Numbered from the stretch's first letter, positions 10,138 through 20,533 are shown. The stretch is 64,000 nucleotides of DNA from Scilla litardierei (GCA_030789695.1 CM061136.1:131478648-131542647), one strand, 5' to 3'. Notes: generated from the letters alone by a model not told the origin. Made by a program: numbers and translations.

Positions 10138-12748
10138 TGTCACGGCCCGCTTCCCTAAAATGGAGGCGAGTCGTGAGAAGGTCCGCACGAGAGTGGAGCT
10201 GTGAAGCCCCAAACCCGATAAGCGTCAATAAAACATAAGCAGGTCCCTGTAACCACAAACGGAACAACAATAATAACACAAGGAGAGACAGAAATAAAAT
10301 TCTCACATCTCATAATTTTGTCCAACATGAAAGTAAGCTCAACATCCAGAAAAGCCACCAGGGTAAAAGAAAGAGTCTAAAGGCCCAGGACAAGGCCAAA
10401 CAAAATACAAACATAACAGAGTATCAAACTAGGTGCCACGCACCGACAACAAAACAGCAGTCTAAACAAAATGAAAAGCACAACGAAGACACTAGGACTG
10501 GTCCCCAGTGTCCACGTACTCCCCGTCAAACACAAGCTCGGGCTCGGCGTCAGCAAACACCTCGTCCTCAACAAGGTACTCAGGCTCAGGATCTAACATG
10601 TGTCACCCAAAAGAGTAAAGGGGCACATGTCAGCAAGTCTAAAAGACTTGGGCAAGGAAACTGAAAGTAAGGCAACTAGCAACCTAGCAGTTCTAGTATG
10701 CATGACATGGCAGTTATAACATGAGTGCACAAGCATGACATGGTGAACAATAAGTACAAGAGAACAATTATCGGGACAAGACAAGAGTAGCCAAGCTACT
10801 AACAATCTCAATCAATTCACTAGTCACGTTTCAAGTTGTTTGTAGATGTTTACGCCTTACAGCTGAATGGTTTGGCATTCGCGCTGATTGGCCGCTTAAC
10901 ACTACCCCAAAACCCAGAGTTTACGCCTTACTACTACAGTTGCTGATCGGGCAGACTCCCAGTTGATTGGCCGCTTAACTCTTACCCCCAATACCCATAT
11001 GTAAACGAGCCAGGGTCCCTGTACATGAGCCCAGTAAATGAGCCAGGGTTGCCCCACACAGGAGCTCGCATTCTAGTTCACGATTCATAAGCATTTGGCG
11101 TAGGGGTGCACCTAGCCGGAAACAAGCAATTCGGGCATTGGCTATCAACCAACACATGGCCCGCTTCAGGAACACGAGCCAGGAACACAAGCATTGTAGC
11201 GAAGCTACGCAATCACGGAAACACTTAAAGAATGCAATGACATGACAATTAATTTGTGTACCGTTAATGGAAATTAAACATGACATGGAAATTGTGCAAC
11301 ATGATAAATGTCGGATCTAGCTTCGTTGTCAAGCTAGTTCCTAAATTTGCGTCTAGGCGAATATCATTTCGTCGCCTAGCCTTTTTTACGCCTACAACAA
11401 GCAAATGGCCTAAAACATGGCCTAAACCCTAAGTGGCAAGTTTCACTTGCCTAGCACCGGGGATGGCGATCACGAAGGTTCGTCTCGCGGATGCTAATTT
11501 ACGGGGAAGTCGCTGTTATGGAGAAACAATCATCAAAACAACAAGTAATTTCATTAGGGTTTCACAAAACACAACGGGTTATGAAAACATCAAGGGTTCG
11601 ATTATTACCGTAAAGGAAACGGAGGAATGATGCCAAGCAACCACGATGACGGAAGAAACGCTCCGGGGAACCTTGGGTTCAGATATGGAAATGGATGGAG
11701 AAGTTTGGAGAAATAGGGTTTTGGGGGATTTGATGAGATTTTGTGGAAGATGAGAGGTGGAATGTGTTGAGGGAGGGTTAGGACGATGGATTTTGGGCTT
11801 GGGATGAAGGAATAAGGGTTTGAGGTAGAAGGGGGCTCAATGGGGGAGAAACTAGGGTTTTAGGTCGTGAGGGAGAAGAAGAAATCGTTTGGGAGGGGTT
11901 TAAATAGGATGGGCTGGCGGCTGCCCAGAAATTAGGGTTTTAACACAGATTAGTCGGTCACAGAGCAACCACTGACCGACTAGTTTGGGAACTAGTCGGT
12001 CGGTCAATCAACGTAGACCGACTAAGCCCAAACAGTAACTTCTGAACAAAAATAGGATTTATATTTAGTCGGTCAAAGAACAAATACTGACCAACTAGTT
12101 TTTCATCTAGTCGGTCGATGAACGTTCTTAAACCGACTAAGAGTAAACAGTAACTCGACTGTACAGAATAACTAAGAATTAGTCGGTCTGAGTACAAAAC
12201 TTAACCGACTAGTTTAACAACTAGTCGGCCGAAAGATGAACTTAGACCGACTAATAATGAACAATACTGATACCAAAATTTAGATGATGTGTTAGTCGGT
12301 TAAAGAAGCATTGCCGATCGACTAGTTTGCAACCTAGTCGGTCAACCAACGTTCTTAGACCGACTAACGATAAACAGTAACTCCTGAGAAATTTAGAAAG
12401 CCAACTAGTCGGTTCAAGAAGGATTGCCGACCGACTGGATCGTCATCTAGTCGGTCGGTGCCCCTTCTTACACCGGCTAATAAGCACAAAAGTTCCGATA
12501 TGGAGCGCGGAGCTCCGGGATCGATTCCTAAGACTCCTAGGCTTGATCTAACAGTAAGATACGACCGTTATGAAGCCCGTCACGAATGACTTACTCCGAA
12601 ATCGACGATCCTAAGGAAGAAACGAGAAAACACGACGAAACGATCGAAAATGAAAGTTACGGAGACGATAACCACACATGAGGAGAAAATCCACCAAAAC
12701 ATATATTATAATATAATAAATCCAGATACATGAAAACCAGTCGTTACA
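10138..12748 (-). repeat. Tekay 5' LTR (2611 bp)
   Basis: Same length as the LTR at 2697-5307 and about 98% identical by eye. It should hold the element promoter. I did not find a confident TATA box/start pair by eye. Confidence 0.95.
11950..12480. repeat. Dyad-repeat array, Tekay 5' LTR
   Basis: Five-module copy of the array described at 4508-5040, with scattered substitutions, some of which break half-sites (for example ACCAACTAG and CCGATCGAC). Confidence 0.95.
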
Positions 12749-12955
12749 CCGGTCGAGACTATGCAAACTGGGGGGTGACCACCGTGCCCCCAACGGCCCC
12801 CGGGTTAGTCCGAGAGGGGAGATGTAGCCCCAGGGTAAATAATTCCACAACAAATTCCACAATAATTACCAAGTCACGGCGGCCATAGGCCTCGAACCCC
12901 GCACCCCTTGGCTTTGGAGCGGAATGACTTACCACTAGGACACCCTCTCGTGGGC
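12749..12955 (-). mobile_element. SINE copy 1, 5' half with RNA polymerase III boxes
   Basis: Read on the minus strand, this has a tRNA-like head. A box A-like GTGTCCTAGTGGTAAGTC is at 12925-12942 and a box B GGTTCGAGGCC at 12888-12898, about 30 bp apart as in tRNA genes. The head is followed by a unique body, and the remainder continues at 2696-2613. The reconstructed unit is about 290 bp with an A-rich tail. I do not recognise the family name. Confidence 0.8.
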
Positions 12956-12978
12956 TATTTTATACATATATTTTATAC

Positions 12979-13013
<35 letters not shown>

Positions 13014-13021
13014 TATATATG
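12956..13021. repeat. TA/CA microsatellite
   Basis: (TA)n and (AC)n tract between the SINE and the MITE. Together with 13427-13470 it forms the TA-rich landing site of the MITE. Confidence 0.8.
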
Positions 13022-13424
13022 GGTAAAGTGTTCCTAGGGTGACTCCTTAAATTCAATCTAAGGAGTCAGAGTCGCCCCCATTTTCCCTATATCCCACATT
13101 TTTTCGTAATTTTTTTCTCATGGGGTTGTTGTTCACCTCATGGATGATCAACATACCAAAAATCAATTCATTCCAATACTTTTAGAGCCCCCATCTACCC
13201 CTTGCAGCTTCATTGTTTTTCAGCACGTTTTCAGACCGTTGAAGTTGCAAGGGGTAGATGTGGGCTCTAAAAGTATTGGAATGGCTTGATTTTTGGTATG
13301 TTGATCATCCATGAGGTGAACAACAACCCCATGAAAAATAAAATCCAAAAAAATTATGGGATATAAGGGAAAATGGGGGAGAATTCTTAGATTTAATCTA
13401 AGGAGTCACCCTAGGAACACTTTA

Positions 13425-13426
<2 letters not shown>
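13022..13426. mobile_element. Foldback MITE (about 405 bp)
   Basis: The ends are inverted: GGTAAAGTGTTCCTAGGGTG at the left, and its complement ending GGAACACTTTACC at the right (13426). The inverted match continues through nearly the whole element, including TTGATCATCCATGAGGTGAA-type and CTAAAAGTATTGGAATG-type blocks, up to a loop of roughly 40 bp near 13205-13245. There is no coding capacity. The target is a TA microsatellite, so the duplication cannot be read and the superfamily is open. Confidence 0.85.
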
Positions 13427-13494
<68 letters not shown>

Positions 13495-13508
13495 GTGGGG
13501 GGGGGGGG
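13427..13508. repeat. (AT)n(CT)n tract with a G run
   Basis: (AT)n, then (CT)n, then TTTTTGTGGGG and a run of about 13 G. Simple sequence; the ORFs across it (polyIle-Tyr and polySer-Leu) are meaningless. Confidence 0.9.
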
Positions 13509-14535
13509 TCATGGTCCCCAGATCACACGAATGAAGAGACATATTTTCTGAATCCCATTGACAGATTAGAGCCAGAGAAAAGTTAAAGAATTTCTCTCGG
13601 GATTCGTGTAGATCTGGAAGATCAACCACGCGGATCTACAATTCAGGGCGTTATGGATTCAGGTACGCTTTCGCTTTAAGATTCAGTCTATTTCTCATAG
13701 ATCTGACATGATACATCTAGATTGTTTAATCTAGAAATAGCCCCAACATTTCATCCTTCGTAGCCATACTAAGATGTCACGCTTGGATGGTTCAAAATGT
13801 TATCTCCCGCTTGAATGCAGCGTGCATAAAATTGAAATTGAAGATTTTAAGTTTATTTAATTTATTTTATGAGAAATGGGGTTTTCTGTGTGGATTCAAG
13901 ACTTTTAGTAGACTCAAGAATCTATTAGTAATACTCTCATTTGATGAGGAACCTTCAATTAAGAGACTTGCTTGTTAGTAATAAAAATAGAAAAAGAAAG
14001 ACAAAGTAAAAGAAACATTTTAATTTATTACTCGCGTGTTACAAAGCTTATTCAAGGGCGTTCTTGTAGTTTACACTTCAATTTAATTTACAAAACCCAA
14101 GTTTTGGATGTTTGTGTTGCGATCTGAGATTTGACTTGACATTTAATAGAGAATGAGTAGTTTTGGTTTCCTTTTTATAGACCTAGATGTCTATGATTTT
14201 GATTTGGACTTCAAACCAAAGAGTTGTGCCATTTTACCCTCATTTAGTTTGGGTCTTAAATTTTGCAATTAAAGTTGCAGTTACCTTTTGCATTTGCTGT
14301 TGCATTTGATATTTGACTTGGTTTGATTTTTTGTTGTTGAAAAGCATTCCGTTCATTGAATTGATTTTAGCTTATTGATATTTGGCCATTGAATTGATTT
14401 TCGTGTATTCATGTTTCTATCATTAAATTGATTTTACTTTCTTGATGTTTTGATAATTGGATTGATTTTAGCTTTTCGACATTTCGATCATTGATAAATT
14501 TTTTAGTTTAATGGCTGGCCATTGAACTTGATTTT
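13509..14535. other. Non-coding sequence with degenerate TTGATTTT-type repeats
   Basis: No convincing gene. From about 14300 to 14530 a loosely repeated phrase of roughly 40-60 bp (CATTGAATTGATTTTAGC and variants) recurs, and similar phrases resume after the copia element at 20704-20985. The copia element therefore inserted within this repetitive stretch. Confidence 0.5.
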
Positions 14536-14648
14536 TGTTGTAAACTTGGCGGCTATAGAGACCATAGCCCTATATTTATAGTGGTAGGGTTACATAATGG
14601 GTGGATACCCACTAACGGGTAGGCCCACCAAGAAGCCCGTTTATAACA
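14536..14648 (-). repeat. 3' LTR of the short-LTR copia element (113 bp)
   Basis: On the element strand it starts TGTTATAAACGGG (14648) and ends GTTTACAACA (14536). It contains a TATAAATA box-like word that would serve as core promoter in the 5' copy. Confidence 0.95.
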
Positions 14649-15002
14649 CTTCCCCTTATCCATCCATTGTTGTAAGCCATGGTGAACGCTTCAGGGTTCA
14701 TGAAGCTTATTTGATCATGGGGTTGGAGATACTTCTGGATCTCTAAGTTTAAGAGTGCTTGCCTCATTAAAACCTTTGCCAAGGAAAACCCAGTGGGAAA
14801 AACCATTGGCTAAGGGAAAAGAGTACAAGTCTCTGTAACTTCCCCTGATCGATGGATAATATCAGTGGTGGATACTTCTGGATCCAGAGTTAATGTGGCT
14901 GCCTCGTTAAAACCTTTGACTGTGGAAAACCCAGTGGGAAAAACCAACAGTCAAGGAAAAAGAGTACATCACTACGTTAACTCCCCCTGATAAGTACAAG
15001 CT
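14649..15002 (-). other. 3' UTR with polypurine tract and a duplicated block
   Basis: AAGGGGAAG next to the LTR (14649-14657) is the polypurine tract. A block with GGAAAACCCAGTGGGAAAAA and GCCTC(A/G)TTAAAACCTTT occurs twice with a period of about 140 bp (around 14750-14835 and 14892-14970). The left-edge fragment has the same pair (1320-1525), so the duplication is a family trait. Confidence 0.8.
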
Positions 15003-18000
15003 TCAGGCTTGTACATCTCTCAGCTGTCTCATCCCAATTCCTAGTACAAGCTTTCTAAAGGTACTGCGAGGCAAAGCTTTAGTGAATAGGTCAGCCAGGT
15101 TGTTGCAGGACTGGATCTGCTGGATGACGATCTGGTTGTCCACTTGCTGTTCATGCGTCCAGAAGAGCTTGGGGGAAATGTGCTTCGTTCTGTCACCTTT
15201 GATGTAGCCACCTCGTAGTTGAGCGATGCAGGCAGCATTGTCTTCGTACATGGTGGTAGGCCCAAGATCTCCTGTCTTCAGGCCGGTGGTCTTGAGGATG
15301 TGGTTGATGACTGATCGAAGCCAGAAGCATTCTCTGCTAGCTTCGTGGATCGCGATGAGCTCGGAGTGGTTGGATGAGGTCGCTGTGGATGTCTGCTTCA
15401 CGGATCTCCATGAGATGGCCGTCCCACCGTATGTGAATACGAAACCGGTCTGGGACTTTACGGTATGTGGGTCGGACCTGTATCCCGCATCTGCGTAACC
15501 GACCAGGTCGGTGGATACACCTTTCTTGAAGTATAGTCCCATGTCTACAGACCCTTGGAGGTAGCGCAGAAGTTGTTTCACTCCGTTCCAGTGGTGCTTT
15601 GAGGGCGCTGAACTGTATCTGGCTAGTAGATTTACCGCGAACGCTATATCGGGACGCGTGCAGTTTGCCAGGTATAGGAGTGCTCCAATTGCACTTAAGT
15701 AGGGTACTTCAGGACCCAGTGTTTCCTCCCCCTCTTCCAGCGGTCGGAAGTGGTCTGTTTCAACATCTAATGATCGGACGTCCATTGGTGTGCTAAGCGG
15801 ATGAAATTTGTCCATAAGAAAGTTTTTCAGCACTTTCTTTGTATATGTCGATTGGTGCAACAGGATTCCTCCGCTTAAATGTTCAATTTGTAGTCCTAGG
15901 CAAAACTTCGTTTTGCCGAGGTCTTTCATCTCAAAAGTTTGTGTGAGACTTTTGGATATCTCATCTATCTCTGCAGGAGATCCGATGATGTTCAAGTCGT
16001 CTACGTAGACGGCGATAATCACGAATCCTGTTCCCTTTGCTCGTATGAAGATGCAAGGGTAGACTTCATTTGTTGTGAATCCTTGTTGCACTAGGAATTC
16101 ACTCAGTCTGTTGTACAACATACTACCTGACTGTTTGAGACCATACAGTGATCTCTGGAGTTTGACGGAATAGACGTCTCGAGGTCTTTCTGTCATTTTT
16201 GTCGGTAGTTTGTATCCGTCTGGGATTTTCATATAGATGTCCTTATCTATATTTCCGTATAGGTATGCAGTCACAACGTCCATGAACTGCATATCCAGAC
16301 CTTCCTTCGTGGATAGGCCGATAATGAAACGGAAGGTGATCGCATCCATGACCGGGGAATAGGTATCGTCATAGTCTATTCCTGGTCGTTGGGAAAAACC
16401 TTGTGCAACAAGGCGCGCTTTATAGCGCACGATCTCATTATTCTCGTTTCTTTTTCTCACGAATACCCATTTATATCCCACAGGTTTAACACCTTTTGGT
16501 GTTAGGACTACAGGTCCAAAAACTTTGCGCTTCGAGAGTGAGTCCAGCTCTACTCCTATTGCCTCGTTCCACTTTGGCCAATCCTCTCTGCGTTTACATT
16601 CTGCTAGAGAGCGTGGATCGGTCTCATCGTCGTATTCAGTGACGTGAGTGGCAATAATGAGCGCGAAGTTATCATCGATGATTGTGCTTTTTCTGTCCAG
16701 TACCTCCCCGGTACGTACATAGTTTAATGAAATTTCTCCTATATTTTCCTCTTCAGGGGTTGTTAGGAGTGGAGAGGTAGCTGGGCTGAGCTCAGCATCC
16801 TGTGGTGGTAACGTTATTGTGGCTCCAGGATTTTTCCTCTTTCGAGGATTCTTATCTTTGGAGTCTAGGGGTCGTCCTCTTTTTTGTTGAGGTACGGCCG
16901 CTTCTGCTGCAGGTGGATTGCATCCATCTTTGGGTATGTCAATCCTAGCTGGCGTATTTGCAGCAGGTTCGTGTGATCTGACAATCTTCTGGTTGTCAGT
17001 GAATTTATCCGGTAAGATGTGAACTGTGTTCTGAATTTGAAGGATCTTCAGGATCTCTTCTTCACATTGATTTGTGCACGGATCAAAATGGGATAAGGTC
17101 TTTGTGTCCCATGTAATGGTCTTTGAAGCTTCTGGTTTCTGTGTGTTAATGCCTAGTTTTGGAAAAATGCTTTCATCAAACTCACAATCTGCTAGACGTG
17201 CTTTAAAGGCGTCCCCTGTAAGGGGTTCGAGGTATCTAATGATCGATGGTGAGTCGAAACCAATATAGATACCAAGACACCGTTGAGGACCCATCTTGGT
17301 TCTCTGCGGTGGTGCTATGGGGACATAGACAGCACATCCGAATATCCTCAAGTGAGAGATATCGGGCGGGTTCCCATATGCAAGTTGCATCGGAGAATAA
17401 GATTGACTACCTGACGGTCGTAATCTTATCAGCGATGCAGCGTGCAGTATGGCATGTCCCCATGCACATACCGGCAACTGGCATTGCATTAACAATGGTC
17501 TAGCGATCCATTGTAGTCTCTTTATGAGAGATTCGGCTAACCCGTTCTGGGTGTGAACATGAGCTACATGATGTTCAACTTCTATGCCGGTTGCTTGGCA
17601 GTAGTCTAGGAAGACTTGTGAGGTGAATTCCCCAGCATTGTCCAGACGCAATTTCTTGATCTGGTTGTTTGGGAAATGTGCCCGTAATTTTATAATTTGT
17701 GCAAGTAGCTTTGCAAAGGCTACGTTGCGGGTGGACAAGAGGCACACATACGACCATTTTGAAGATGCGTCGATTAGTACCATGTAGTACCGAAATGGTC
17801 CACTTGCGGGGTGAATAGGCCTGCAAATGTCACCATGTATTCTCTCTAGGAAGCTCGGAGACTCAGAGTCCACCTTCAGGGTGGATGGTCTCGTAATTAA
17901 TTTCCCTTTGTAACAAGGGGGACAAGGATTTGCACCCTTCCGAAGTAGCGTCAGGCTTTTCGGATTAATTCCACGGGATTGGGATATGATGTGACGCATC

Positions 18001-18473
18001 ATATTCCTTCCGGGGTGTCCTAGTCTATCATGCCAGAGTTTGAATTCTGGTTGATTTTGGCACTTCTGGTGCTCCAATGTGTTTGCTTCCATTGCTCTGA
18101 TCCTTGTGTGGTAGAGACCCGACGGGAGTCCCTCAAAATGTTCGACGGTGTTTTTAGCACCGTTTTTATGGAACGTTACATCAAGGTATTCACTGTTTCC
18201 TTTGCTCACCGTTTCTAGGTGGTATCCGTTTAAGCGGATATCTTTAAAGCTTAACAGGTTCCTATGCGAGCTAGGGGAGAGAAGGGCATCTTTTATGAGT
18301 AGTTTTGTACTATTGGGGAGCATAAAATGTGCTTCCCCTGATCCTTCAATGATACTTGATGGACCGGAAATCGTATTTACGGTGCCATCGTATTTATTAA
18401 TGCTTTGAAAAAAGCAGATGTCTTGGAGGATCGTGTGCGTAGAGGCACTGTCCACTAGGCATTTAAAGTCCAT
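15003..18473 (-). CDS. pol: Copia Pol polyprotein (protease, integrase, RT, RNase H), uninterrupted
   Basis: The frame is 1156 aa. The protease starts at residue 6 with CLVDSASTHTIL (aspartic protease active site, DSA). A GAG-pre-integrase/zinc-binding segment has LWHDRLGHPG and CPPCYKGK (residues about 140-190). Integrase follows with catalytic Asp in IHGDICRP, Asp in RLDNAGEFTS and Glu in NGLAESLIKRL. A basic linker (KRGRPLDSKDKNPRKRKN) comes before RT, which shows [31 protein letters not shown] and the catalytic YVDD. RNase H at the C-terminus shows GYADAGYRSDPHT, SSNHSELIAIHEA and YEDNAACI. All expected catalytic residues are present. The ATG at 18473 comes directly after an AG preceded by a pyrimidine-rich run, so the mRNA for Pol may be spliced. 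Gag and Pol are in the same frame, separated by a stop-containing spacer. Confidence 0.96.
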   Translation of the reverse strand: MDFKCLVDSASTHTILQDICFFQSINKYDGTVNTISGPSSIIEGSGEAHFMLPNSTKLLIKDALLSPSSHRNLLSFKDIRLNGYHLETVSKGNSEYLDVTFHKNGAKNTVEHFEGLPSGLYHTRIRAMEANTLEHQKCQNQPEFKLWHDRLGHPGRNMMRHIISQSRGINPKSLTLLRKGANPCPPCYKGKLITRPSTLKVDSESPSFLERIHGDICRPIHPASGPFRYYMVLIDASSKWSYVCLLSTRNVAFAKLLAQIIKLRAHFPNNQIKKLRLDNAGEFTSQVFLDYCQATGIEVEHHVAHVHTQNGLAESLIKRLQWIARPLLMQCQLPVCAWGHAILHAASLIRLRPSGSQSYSPMQLAYGNPPDISHLRIFGCAVYVPIAPPQRTKMGPQRCLGIYIGFDSPSIIRYLEPLTGDAFKARLADCEFDESIFPKLGINTQKPEASKTITWDTKTLSHFDPCTNQCEEEILKILQIQNTVHILPDKFTDNQKIVRSHEPAANTPARIDIPKDGCNPPAAEAAVPQQKRGRPLDSKDKNPRKRKNPGATITLPPQDAELSPATSPLLTTPEEENIGEISLNYVRTGEVLDRKSTIIDDNFALIIATHVTEYDDETDPRSLAECKRREDWPKWNEAIGVELDSLSKRKVFGPVVLTPKGVKPVGYKWVFVRKRNENNEIVRYKARLVAQGFSQRPGIDYDDTYSPVMDAITFRFIIGLSTKEGLDMQFMDVVTAYLYGNIDKDIYMKIPDGYKLPTKMTERPRDVYSVKLQRSLYGLKQSGSMLYNRLSEFLVQQGFTTNEVYPCIFIRAKGTGFVIIAVYVDDLNIIGSPAEIDEISKSLTQTFEMKDLGKTKFCLGLQIEHLSGGILLHQSTYTKKVLKNFLMDKFHPLSTPMDVRSLDVETDHFRPLEEGEETLGPEVPYLSAIGALLYLANCTRPDIAFAVNLLARYSSAPSKHHWNGVKQLLRYLQGSVDMGLYFKKGVSTDLVGYADAGYRSDPHTVKSQTGFVFTYGGTAISWRSVKQTSTATSSNHSELIAIHEASRECFWLRSVINHILKTTGLKTGDLGPTTMYEDNAACIAQLRGGYIKGDRTKHISPKLFWTHEQQVDNQIVIQQIQSCNNLADLFTKALPRSTFRKLVLGIGMRQLRDVQA

Positions 18474-18635
18474 CTATTTTAAAGAAAAGTCGCAGTATAA
18501 GGCAAAAAAACAAAGGGATATACTACGAAAATTAAATTGATGTCTGAAAAAGTACTTAAAACATGCCAGAGATAAGCAGATAAATTGTTTCTCAAAAGGA
18601 AAAAACTACAATGCATATAAAGTAGATAAATGTCC
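18474..18635 (-). other. Gag-pol spacer, possible intron 3' part
   Basis: This 162-bp stop-containing segment ends (element strand) in a T-rich run and TTTAAAATAG directly before the Pol ATG, as an intron 3' end would. I find no donor near the gag end that keeps the frame. The nearest CAG|GTTCATC in gag would run into a stop in Pol. A leader-to-pol splice or re-initiation remain options. Confidence 0.45.
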
Positions 18636-19592
18636 TCAGTCGAGCAGGTCATCGTTGGAGAAGTCCTCGGCGATGAACCTGATTGGTGCCAGGTTTTCTT
18701 GAACCGCTAGGTTTGTCTCAGCTTGCTTCTGGCTTGCTTTGTACAACTCCTGAAGGTGGCGTGGAGTACGACAATTTCTGGACCAGTGTCCAGTCATGCC
18801 ACACCTGTGGCATTTATCTTCCCAGTCCTTTCTGGGGGCAGAAGTCTGGCCGTCGTCTTTTCTTTTCCACACATTTTTCTTCTTTCCCTCTTGGTTGTTT
18901 CTTGGAGGGGGTCCTCGAGCCTGCTTCTTCATGGTCTTGCCCTTCTGGGGTTTGCCTTTGAAGTTGCCCCTTTTCTTCTGGAAGGAGCTGTGGTGCGCTT
19001 CAGGCGCAGGAGCAGTGCCGGTAGGGCGTGAGTTGTGGGTGGCCAGAAGGAGGTCACGATTCTGCTCTGCCATCAGAAGGCATGAGAGAAGCTCAGAGTA
19101 TTTTGTGAACTTTCGTTCACGATACTGTTGCATCAGTATAACATCCTTCTCATGGAATGATGTATACGTCTTCTCTAACATGCGTTCCTCCGTCACCTTT
19201 TCACCACACAACTTTAGGCGTGAGGTGATGCTAAAAAGTGCCGAGTTGTACTCGGCAATAGACTTGAAGTCTTGGAGACGGAGGTTCTCCCATTCATATC
19301 GCGCTCGAGGTAGGATAACATCCCTTTGATGTTTATACCTGTCCTCGAGGGCGGTCCACAACTCATACGAGTCTTCCACCGTTAGGTACTCGGCCTTCAG
19401 GGTCCGATCGATATGGCGTCTGATATAGATAATTGCTTTCGCTTTATCTATATCAGAAACCTTATCGCCTAAGGCGATGGCGTGACTCAATCCCTGTGCT
19501 CGCAGATGGAATTTTATATCCAGCTGCCAGCTTAAGTAATTCTTTCCTGAAGCATCCAAAACGTCGAAATCGACGCTCGCAATTTTGGCCAT
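18636..19592 (-). CDS. gag: Copia Gag
   Basis: The frame is 318 aa, starting MAKIASVDFDVLDASGKNYL. It matches the copia-type Gag (UBN2-like) region: LSWQLDIKFHLRAQGL, LWTALEDRYKHQRDVILPRA, RLQDFKSIAEYNSALF, LLMAEQNRDLL. A Lys/Arg-rich stretch at about residues 205-255 is followed by one zinc knuckle, CHRCGMTGHWSRNC, near residues 261-274. The C-terminus is acidic. There are no stops or shifts. It is expected to form the particle and package the RNA. The ATG is the first with a matching Gag N-terminus, about 990 bp from the LTR. Confidence 0.95.
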   Translation of the reverse strand: MAKIASVDFDVLDASGKNYLSWQLDIKFHLRAQGLSHAIALGDKVSDIDKAKAIIYIRRHIDRTLKAEYLTVEDSYELWTALEDRYKHQRDVILPRARYEWENLRLQDFKSIAEYNSALFSITSRLKLCGEKVTEERMLEKTYTSFHEKDVILMQQYRERKFTKYSELLSCLLMAEQNRDLLLATHNSRPTGTAPAPEAHHSSFQKKRGNFKGKPQKGKTMKKQARGPPPRNNQEGKKKNVWKRKDDGQTSAPRKDWEDKCHRCGMTGHWSRNCRTPRHLQELYKASQKQAETNLAVQENLAPIRFIAEDFSNDDLLD

Positions 19593-20279
19593 TTATCACT
19601 CTAGCATGTAAAAAGATAGCATTAATTAGATATTTTGCGGAAAAATAAATAATCAAGCACATCAGACATAAATATTTGCTGTGTGGATCGGCTAATCACC
19701 ATAATTAATTACAGTCCATTACAGTCCCAAAAAAGAAAGAAAGTACAACTCGGGAACCCCCGTGGGGCCCCTATTCTTCTGGAATAGTCCTTCATCTTCT
19801 TGAGGCGTCCGCCGGGCTTGTAATTTTACAAAAATATCCTCACTACATTTTTCTCTCAAAAAGAAAATAATGCATGAAAAGTAAAATGGTGATCACTAGC
19901 CGATCCAAAACCACAGCAAATATTAATCATTCGTCGCAGGCATCATCACAGGCAGTTTATACATCACATGCAATTTATTTATTCATCACAGGCAGTTTAT
20001 AATGGAAAATGAAATCTAACGTTTAAAAATTATTGGACCACTAGGCAACGTCATGCACCGTTAGGTTTGTTGACTAACGGCAGAGCGGTTGCATGATCTT
20101 CTTAATTTTTAAACGTTTTTTAGAGAAAATCATAAATCCAAATATAATTGCGATGAGTAAAAATCACATGCAATTTGGTCCAGAGTATAATGAAAAAGGA
20201 TCGGAATTAAATCTGAAAATTTTTTGGAAATTCGAAAAAAAAAATTTCTGGGTCAGAAACCCTAGTTAGGGTTTTGGGG

Positions 20280-20533
20280 TACGCACGCCGGGCCCGTACC
20301 CGCTACTGGCAGGCGGGCCCGTTCGCCGCAGCAGGCGGCGGGGAGGGAGGGGGGGCCGCCGTGGCAGGCGGCGGGGGTTGCCCGCCGCTGCAGGCGGCGT
20401 GGATCGCCCCCGCCTGCGGCGGCGGGGGTGGCCCGCCGCTGCAGGCGGCGGCAGGGGGTGCCCCCGCAGGCGGCGGCGGGGGGTGCCCCGCCGCTGCAGG
20501 CGGCGGGGAGCCCCCGCCTGCAGCGGCGGGGGG
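20280..20533. repeat. GC-rich minisatellite in the copia leader
   Basis: About 250 bp dominated by GCAGGCGGCGGGG and CCCGCCGCTGCAGGCGGC units in both orientations, so it can fold strongly, and the plus strand has several G runs. It stands out sharply from the AT-rich surroundings. ORFs through it (up to 117 aa, Ala/Gly/Pro-rich) are low complexity and not called. Confidence 0.9.

Larger units (their letters stand above)
2697..12748 (-). mobile_element. Ty3/gypsy LTR retrotransposon, Tekay/Del-type chromovirus, complete but decayed
   Basis: The element is 10,052 bp and coded on the minus strand. It has two 2611-bp LTRs (2697-5307 and 10138-12748) that on the element strand begin TGTAACGACTGG and end CGTGACA. 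The 5-bp duplication CCGGT flanks it at 2692-2696 and 12749-12753. Gene order is gag, protease, RT, RNase H, integrase with a C-terminal chromodomain-like segment, which places it in the Tekay/Del chromoviruses. By eye the two LTRs differ at about 45 positions (about 1.7%), so insertion is fairly recent. Pol carries two TAG codons (7730-7732 and 6938-6940). Two further stop-containing segments (8749-8862 and 6257-6328) look like introns. No familiar tRNA complement is obvious at the primer site next to 10137. Confidence 0.95.

Noticed and set aside
12888..12942. A host tRNA gene suggested by box A and box B motifs
   Set aside because: No cloverleaf stems around the boxes, and the same unit with an A-rich tail is repeated at 30695-30959, which fits a SINE.
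13411..13629. 72-aa Arg-Glu/Tyr-Ile ORF near 13430-13500
   Set aside because: Encoded by (AT)n(CT)n simple sequence.
13509..13980. Possible host exon or 5' leader with a CAGGTACGC donor-like word
   Set aside because: No coding continuity or partner exon; one splice-like word is not evidence.
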